Below are positions 58,401 through 64,000 of a stretch of 64,000 nt of DNA, in pieces (the stretch's first letter is position 1; the number at the start of each line of letters is the position of its first letter). This stretch comes from Aplectana chamaeleonis (Eukaryota; Nematoda; Chromadorea; Rhabditida; Cosmocercidae): the NCBI GenBank assembly GCA_029168955.1, contig JAPDOI010000156.1, positions 910,501 to 974,500 of the forward strand. Direction: 5' to 3'. The notes beneath the pieces are model-generated. The model worked only from the letters and a program-made list of their open reading frames with translations. It ran no database searches and had not been told where the DNA came from. The position numbers were made by a program, and so were the translations under genes.

Positions 58401-59875
58401 GCAGAAGAAGCATTAAATGCCATAGAGTATGAAGTTACGATGAGTCAGGCATCATTTATACTACCGCAGCCGAGCAGCGCAGCGAAACGCTATCCTATAA
58501 TATTGATCCCGCGGCGCGGCACGATCAATATTTTAGAATTGCAGCTCACCGCGCCGCTCGATGGCGGAAGTATATACGATTCCTTAGGCCAGGGCAACGC
58601 TTGGCGACCTCAAACGACAGCGTGCGACATTGGTTGACACCAAGCGAGCAGGGCCAGAAGAAGTCTACAGCTGTATCACATAAACATAGGTCCAGCACGC
58701 GGCAGTTTGAACATATGCAAATGTGAGCGACAGCGCGCAACATCGGGCGACACTAGGCAACATGAGTTCACATGCAAAAGCTATAGCAGCAGCAACACTA
58801 ACTACTACAGCACATGAAAAGAACTAACACTCAGAAACAGCAGGCGACACCACGCTACATCGAGCGATAGCACGCGAACGTCGGCGACACCAAGCGACAA
58901 AGGTCAATCTTAGTACTGAAAACCAGACAGTGAAACTTGTAGGCAGCAGTTCCGGAATAGATTCAAACGCAAGCGACGGCGGGCAACATTAGACTACACG
59001 TGTTTATGTTGAGTAGCACAAGTACGAGTGTCAGCACGCGACAATGGGCGACCCTAAGCGACAAGTGACAGCGGAAGTGCTAGTGGTCACAGCACTTTGA
59101 AAATGAGTCCGGTAGTCGGCAGTTCGAAAACAAACGTAAGCACGAGCGACAGTGCGCGACGTTAGGCGGCATGCGCTTCCGTTAAAAAAAAGCGAACGAC
59201 AGAGCGCGGCATCAGGCGACATGAGCTCACACTGACAAACTATAGCGACATGACTGCTAGACCGGGTTCACATTCTCATCGCGGCGCGACGCCGAGGCGA
59301 CATTGGTGAGTACCGATCGATATTGCGTCGCGCGTCGATTCAAACCCAAAGCAGACCACGGCGATACCTGGCGATATTGAAGGATATTAATTAGTTATGA
59401 CGGTAGGAATTTTACTCGCAACGGCACAGGAAAGAGCTACAATGAATAGCAACAAGCGACACCTGGCGACATCAAGCGACAGTGGGCGATAAAGGCATAA
59501 ACAGCTTGCAAATATCATAATTTTGGTGCTGATAAACCCTGAGCATGATATCCTCGCTAGCCAGAAATATTTTGAATACATCCAAAAAAATTCAAAAACT
59601 TATTCAGAAGAAAAATTGAAGCCATTGATTTTCAGAATGCAGAAGGAACGCCAGCAGAGAAGCTATTTGAAAAACAAGACCTGAAGCTTTCGACTTCTGT
59701 TGTTAGGCAGACCGCGAAACCTCCAGCCCTGGCGAAAGCGGATGATAAAAAAGACGAGAAGAAACCTGAAGAAAAGGAGGAGAAGAAACCTGAAGAAAAG
59801 GAGGAGAAGAAACCGGATGAGAAAAAAACAGAGGATAAAAAACCGGAAGAGAAGAAGGCAGAGGAGAAAAAATAA
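49476..59875 (+). CDS. Membrane-anchored single-MSP-domain protein (gene B)
   Basis: Exons: 49476-49565, 50019-50093, 50207-50275, 51599-51667, 51732-51816, 51880-52032, 57309-57332, 57403-57461, 57527-57600, 57664-57772, 59636-59875. They total 1047 nt in one frame (348 aa). Residues 2-18 are hydrophobic (IEILVLLVSISLLPYFC) and are followed by GKKKK, predicting an N-terminal anchor with a cytosolic remainder. Residues 31-180 are Lys/Glu/Ser-rich linker. The MSP domain covers about 182-290 (FEWDEKGGQQ, TVTNTSDVKQ, KVHPVYSVVEPGKSVDI, DKIVIVTTP). The tail (about 305-348) is Lys/Glu/Pro-rich with two EKKPEEKE units. MSP exon lengths 59/74/109 mirror gene A (56/74/109). An alternative exon 1/2 junction (49557 to 50035) also keeps frame. 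The donor at 57601 is GTCCGC, and intron 6 is 5.3 kb. Exon 7 (24 nt) is supported by phase and by ADKG matching SDKG in A. Confidence 0.8.
52060..54060. repeat. AT-rich foldback element interrupted by a LINE
   Basis: Left-arm bases 52412-52435 and right-arm bases 53793-53816 are perfect reverse complements. TTCGAATATTCGG-type motifs fill both sides. The LINE at 52655-53638 sits between the arms. Confidence 0.6.
52655..53638 (+). mobile_element. 5'-truncated non-LTR retrotransposon (Jockey/CR1/I-type ORF2 end)
   Basis: AGAAATATCCA occurs just before the element (52645-52655) and just after it (53638-53648), a target duplication of about 11 bp. The first part reads VTVFSTDPAEHSAHPMVKWD and then FPRLLELVLDPSLKF, the thumb-side part of a reverse transcriptase, with stops. 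An intact 239-codon frame (52890-53609) then gives YNAIIHPALEYAAPVWQ, LRCGHSPMLMSYLHKI and a CPDC-H-C zinc-knuckle-like tail (CPDCGNKKHKTAHLFNCP). It ends in (GAA)n. A (GA)12 microsatellite lies at 53168-53191. It is a relic in gene B intron 6. Confidence 0.8.
54100..55520 (-). mobile_element. RTE-like LINE with inactivated reverse transcriptase
   Basis: The minus strand reads WKGEGDVAKCSSYRPIRWLC, AFLDLEEAFDRVSHDLIY and SHGVPEEYVRWV (55023-55436). Then the catalytic box reads YADH instead of YADD (54849-54860). Next is SKYLGSRIKSAGD, and finally the C-terminal LDRVKTDMTEAQLTMRDTAD and a GAAGAAGAAG tail. In-frame stops and shifts break the frame. It lies in gene B intron 6, opposite to B. Confidence 0.8.
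55521..57308. other. Rest of gene B intron 6, nothing recognised
   Basis: About 55550-56350 is GC-richer with short open frames lacking domains; it may be remote LINE 5' sequence. 56400-57300 is AT-rich with many TTCGAA and AAATTCGA motifs. No exon fits the gene B phase here except exon 7 at its end. Confidence 0.4.
57840..59490. repeat. Degenerate GCGACA array in the last intron of gene B
   Basis: Over 1.6 kb the + strand repeats phrases such as AGGCGACA, ATCGAGCGACAG and ACCAGGCGACAT with variable spacing, often after AAAACAAGC or AGCAGCAA. Period and identity are too poor to call a clean minisatellite. It looks like an old, diverged array. Confidence 0.65.
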
Positions 59876-59908
59876 AAGTACCGGCTGCCTTTTCGATAGA
59901 ACATGCGT

Positions 59909-59914
59909 AATAAA
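59909..59914 (+). promoter_or_regulatory. Polyadenylation signal of gene B
   Basis: AATAAA 33 nt after the stop codon ending at 59875. Confidence 0.7.
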
Positions 59915-60194
59915 GCGTTTTTGCTCCTTAGTTAATATGCAAGGTTCACTTCAGAAAAAAATGGAAGAAAAAGAATTCAATGCGAGCAATTTGAATTTTT
60001 TGCATTACCGCCAGATACATACATTTCGTGTATAACATCTAACAATCAGCCGGAGTTAACTCTCTCCAAATCAGCGAGGTGTAAAAGGAAACCTGCGGCC
60101 ACGCCTATTAAAATGAGTATTCGAACTCAATAGAGTGGGGAGCCACGCTGTGAATTAATTCTCAGTCTACACATCGTCGAAGACATTCCTGCTT

Positions 60195-60420
60195 AAAGGC
60201 AGTGGTCGCGACAAAATATGCTTGTCTTCTTTTCCTCTATAAACCCTTCTCTGGGTTTAGAGTAGTGGGACCTGAAAGAAAAAATGCAAAAAAAAAACAC
60301 TATTTTAGACCGAATTTTAAGCCTAAACTTTCTTGTCTTTTGATCGTGGATGAGCCCACTTCACATCATCGGCACCGATGATCTCTAATATCAAGAACAT
60401 CAGCTGGCTTGAAACTAAAT
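60195..60420 (+). repeat. Partial copy of the GGCAGTG-family element
   Basis: Starts TTAAAGGCAGTGGTCGCGAC and stays similar to 18927-19150 (ATATGCTTGTCTTCTTTTCC, CCTTCTCTGGGT, CTTTCTTGTCTTTTGAT). No far inverted end is evident. Confidence 0.6.
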
Positions 60421-61194
60421 TTCAATCAATGAACGATAGCCTTCGGACTGACCTGCTCAAACAGTTCTGTTCTGGTCGCGTTAAACACTGAGCATTTTCT
60501 TAGCTTTGGGAAGAGAAAAGAAGTACACGAAAGGCAAATTTAGAGCGTTCAAAAAAATTGTCTTAGATTGGGCTGAAAAGTTGTTTCTGAGGGTTGTTTT
60601 AGGTGTTGATTACGGATCTGGGTCCCATTTGTCAATATTTAAAAAATTCCGCCTAATCTGATTCGAAGCTCGAAAATGAGGATAAATTTGCTGGCCAAAC
60701 GCGGCTTTTGAAGATTTCGAGAATGCTGCGATGTAATGGCCCTAAAACTCCTACATAAGGGTTATTTGGGCCGACTAACACAAATCTTTAGTCGGATTAT
60801 CGATTTTCCTTAGATTACGGTACGTAACGGTGGGTATAGCTCAGCCAAAGTCACACATTTTACTCAAAAAACCTCTGTGGGGTTATTTGGAACGTTGAAT
60901 AAGGATTTGAGGTCCACTTTTCGAATTTCGAATTTTTAAGGAGATAACTCCAGTTAAAAGGCATTGTGCCTACCGCAGCCTACAGTAACCCTAAGTGTGC
61001 CGACAAACATACCACAGATTCGGTTTCAGCGCCCTAAATAAAACCCAGTTTAAGGTTTTGAGCCGAATTAGGAAATTTTTCTCTGAACACAACAAAAAAT
61101 CCCTGATGGGGCCCTTACCTTTTTGTTACTGCTTTCGTTTGCAGCGTTCAACGGGCTTACGATTGCAAAGAGTTTATGTCAACATCCCCGGAAA

Positions 61195-63515
61195 CATCAC
61201 TTAACCTGGAGTTCGACCGGACATGATATAGAGACCTTGGTTTACATGCTGGTAAACTCTCGTTTCTTAAAGATGTGCGAGCCATGAGAGGACCTGATTG
61301 TGGATCCGACCATTATCTCTTGCGTGCAGTAATGCAGCGTCGTTTACGGCGACCCAGATTTGTAGAGCCCACTAGGAAGAAACGAATGGTCGCACTTGAT
61401 GGCGCCAGGAACAAGGGAAACTCGCGCTGTCGAATCGGTTTGCAGCACTGGAAGATGCCTTGTCCGTAGACGAGCATGAGGAGCACAGTTGATGTCGTTC
61501 TGCTATATGCAAAACCTCTCTGCCCTATTATCCGCCGGCGAACCCATGGATATCGGATGAGTCTCTCCGTGTCGTGGACGATCGGAAGCAAGTGAAGCTA
61601 ATCGACTTCGGAAGTTATCGGCAGCTGTGTCAAGAGCTTCGTCGAAAGTTGAAAGAGGAACGAGAGTCGTACTGGAATAAGATAGCCGACGAACTAGAGG
61701 AGGCGGCAGGAAGAAATAGCTATCGCACATTGGACGGTACACTGAACCGTCTCAAAAAAAACCAATCCGGCTAATGATTGCATCAGGAATACGGACGGGT
61801 CCTCTGTGCGTTCTGTGGATGAGCGCCTGATACGATGGGAGCAGTTCTTATGCAAGCTCTGCAGTCACGATGCACCACGAGGCCCGCTTGATGAACCGCT
61901 ACAAGTTGAAGTGCCAGAGGAGGTGATGCTTGACCCTGAACTCACTCTGGACGAAGTGAGAGCAGCGATCCAGCGTCTTAAAAATGGAAAGGCGCCTAGT
62001 GTAGACAATATTACTGCCTAAGCGATTAAGGCAGGTAGTGATGGGTTACAACGACGGTTACATCAGCTGATCACCCTCGTATGGCAATCAGAGAACGTCC
62101 CATCTACCTGAAATAAAGGATATCGCCGCGCCTATTCACAAAAAGGGTGATGCCAGGGACTGTATAAACTATTTCGGTATCAGTCTGCTATCAGTCGCTG
62201 GTGAAGTCTTCACGAGGATAATCCAGTCCAGACTTCAACGCCAACGGGAGCATACCAGTCGCAAGGAACAGGAAGGATTTCGTCCAGGTCGAGGCTGCAG
62301 CGGTCAAACTTTCCCACTTCCTCAACCTACGGAGGGGAGGATCCCCTGTGGAAAGCGGGTTGTTATCACCTTCATCAAATTCAAGTCGGCCTTTGACTGC
62401 ATACACTGGCCTGGCTTATGGAGAACATTGGAATGCGAACACGTACTGGAAAAAAATGTGAAGCTTCTGCAGGGAACATATAGCGGTTCAACTAGCTGCG
62501 TCCGTGTCGGGGACAAGCTGTTCGAAGGATTCGCGGTCAATGCAGGAGTCCGGCAAGGAAGTGTGATTTCGCCACTGCTTTTCAACACTGTGGTCGACGC
62601 CATTATGAGGAAGGTTTTCAAAGATAGAAGAGAAGTCCAATATGGCGATAACGAGTTCCTCACAGACTTGATGTTTGCGGACGACAGCGCTGTGCTCACC
62701 GATACTGATAAGGAAGCTACGAATTTGATGAAGGATATAGCAGAAATCGCGGAATCGTACGGTCTACGGATAAACAAGGACAACACTAAAGTCATGACGT
62801 CAGACGGTTCACGTGCTTCCGTATTCTTCGAAAAAGGTGAGCTCCAACAAATCGAGGAGTTAAGGTACCAAGGATAGGTGGTGCAACCGTGCAAGGTAGT
62901 GGCCACAATAGAGATACACGGGATTGAGCAGGCATGCGCCGCTTTTGCTTCGCTAGGTTGGTGTCTGTGGGAAAAGGGCAATGTTTCAATCAAGAGCAAG
63001 GTGCGGATCTTCCGATCGCTTATAATGCCAATTCTGTTGTACAGTTCGGAGTCATAGACTTTGCCTAGGTCGAATCTCGGCAAGCTAGAGGTCTTCCAAA
63101 TGCGGTGTTGGCGGCAAATTCTTGGAACAACGTTAAGAGATCGCATACGCAACGACGTTATCCGAGACAGCTGCGACCATCAGCCCACGATCGAAAAACA
63201 AATTCGAACGAGGAGATTGCGCTGGTTTGGACACGTATGCAGAATGGAAGCCGCCGACTACCTCACAGCTTGTTATGAAGAAAACGCCCAAGGCTGTGGA
63301 AGGTCGAGAGAACAGCGCCGAAGAAGACGTAGTTGAAGCAAGTCGAAGCAGATCTGAAGTCCCAACGGTGCAGTGTCGTTAATGCTAAAATAATTGAGGC
63401 TAATCGCTCTGAATGGAAGCGTATCGTTCAAGCCACAGCAGCTCCTATGGCACCTACAGCAGCGTGCTGGTTGAGAGGTCATCCCGCTCCGCCAGCTAAT
63501 GGGATGAGTAAGTCT
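61195..63515 (+). mobile_element. Degenerate RTE-like LINE (endonuclease end plus reverse transcriptase)
   Basis: In order it shows: the end of an endonuclease (VRAMRGPDCGSDHYLLRAVM, from 61262); a linker (ERESYWNKIADELEEA); RT fingers (RLKNGKAPSVDNITA followed by a stop at about 62020); IHKKGDARDCINYFGISLLS; EGFRPGRGCSG; NAGVRQGSVISPLLFNTV; the catalytic FADD (in LMFADDSAVLTD, about 62680); and the C-terminal KQIRTRRLRWFGHVCRME. At least three in-frame stops and several frameshifts break it, so it is dead. It lies between convergent genes B and C. Confidence 0.85.
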
Positions 63516-63578
63516 GTCAATAAAAACGCCGTTTTTTCAAATCTCCGCAGCCATTTAAGGAATTTCGAGCACGGGTAA

Positions 63579-63584
63579 TTTATT
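63579..63584 (-). promoter_or_regulatory. Polyadenylation signal of gene C
   Basis: AATAAA on the minus strand, 107 nt beyond the gene C stop codon. Confidence 0.5.
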
Positions 63585-63690
63585 TACAGTCACAGACCTA
63601 CAACGACAACATAGCTTTCCGAATCGTCGCAAGGTGGGTAAAGCAGTCCCTAGCCAGTTTACGACCAAACTATCATAGAACCCACCAATT

Positions 63691-64000
63691 TCAGTCGCTG
63701 TCTTCAGAGCTTTCCTTTTCACTATCACTTTTCTTTTTACCACTATCGCTGTCGTCATCATCACTCTCCTTAGCATTATTATCCGAGCTATCATCCTGAA
63801 ATTATACATATTTTGCACGCAATACTGAAAAAATAGCAAACATATACATATTTTGCACGCAATACTGAAAAAATAGCAAACAAATACTCAAAAATTGAGC
63901 CCAACCTTCTCACTAGCAGACTTTGATTCATCAGACGCATCTTTCTTCTTTTCTTCATTGCCTCCATCTCCTTCTCCCTCCTCTTCACCACCAGACTTTT
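63691..64000 (-). CDS. 3' end of an acidic Lys/Ser/Asp-rich protein gene (gene C, partial)
   Basis: The last exon 63795-63691 (complement) encodes DDSSDNNAKESDDDDSDSGK and ends SEDSD with a stop at 63691-63693. The preceding exon, 64000-63906 and open at the window edge, encodes KSGGEEEGEGDGG and ends ASDESKSASEK. The intron is GTTGGG...TTTCAG with matching phase 0. Composition resembles the charged arms of genes A and B, so it may be another member of that family, but no MSP domain is visible in the window. No function can be assigned. Confidence 0.5.
63803..63882. repeat. 40-bp tandem duplication in gene C intron
   Basis: Two adjacent copies of a 40-bp unit (TATACATATTTTGCACGC and following, through AAAAAATAGCAAACA) lie in the last intron. 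They are identical, so recent. Confidence 0.9.

Overview
The window reads as nuclear DNA of a nematode, most likely a strongylid such as a hookworm or relative (inference). The evidence is: genes with many short GT-AG exons; MSP (major sperm protein) domains; 3' splice sites directly upstream of start codons with no in-frame exon before them, as expected for spliced-leader trans-splicing; and many decayed RTE-like LINEs, foldback elements and MITEs. There is no operon, CRISPR array or prokaryotic signal. All exon chains below were assembled by hand from splice signals, reading phase and homology between paralogues. No transcript data were available.

Four genes can be supported. Gene A (1602-12295, +) has 15 exons and 444 codons. 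It encodes an N-terminal membrane anchor, a long Lys/Glu helix-like rod and two tandem MSP domains. Gene D (39215-47785, -) has 8 exons and 314 codons and is a two-RRM protein of the SECp43/TRNAU1AP family. Gene B (49476-59875, +) has 11 exons and 348 codons. It is a paralogue of A with an N-terminal anchor, charged linkers, one MSP domain and a Lys/Glu tail. Gene C (63691 to beyond 64000, -) is only the 3' end of a gene for a Lys/Asp/Ser/Glu-rich protein. B and D diverge from about 1.7 kb of repeat-filled DNA. B and C converge.

Layout: 1-1580 is repetitive upstream DNA. 1582-12304 is gene A, with transposon-derived introns. 12305-39214 is a 27 kb repeat landscape with no recognised gene. It holds a family of short TIR elements ending in AAGGCAGTGTTCACGAT (some abutting end to end), a hAT-like MITE with an 8-bp target duplication, Tc1/mariner-like and Harbinger-like MITEs, large inverted repeats, and a 3.5 kb array of a 42-bp minisatellite with higher-order structure. 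39215-47785 is gene D, whose 7.2 kb second intron holds a compound inverted repeat and a hAT copy split by a LINE. 47786-49475 is the divergent intergenic region with an RTE tail. 49476-59875 is gene B, whose 5.3 kb intron holds two LINEs and whose last intron holds a degenerate GCGACA array. 59876-63690 is a degenerate LINE, followed by the end of gene C.

A and B together look like a local family of membrane-tethered MSP proteins. MSP domains polymerise in crawling nematode sperm or act as VAP-like membrane adaptors, so a tether between membrane and MSP-type cytoskeleton is a reasonable inference. The sequence does not prove it.
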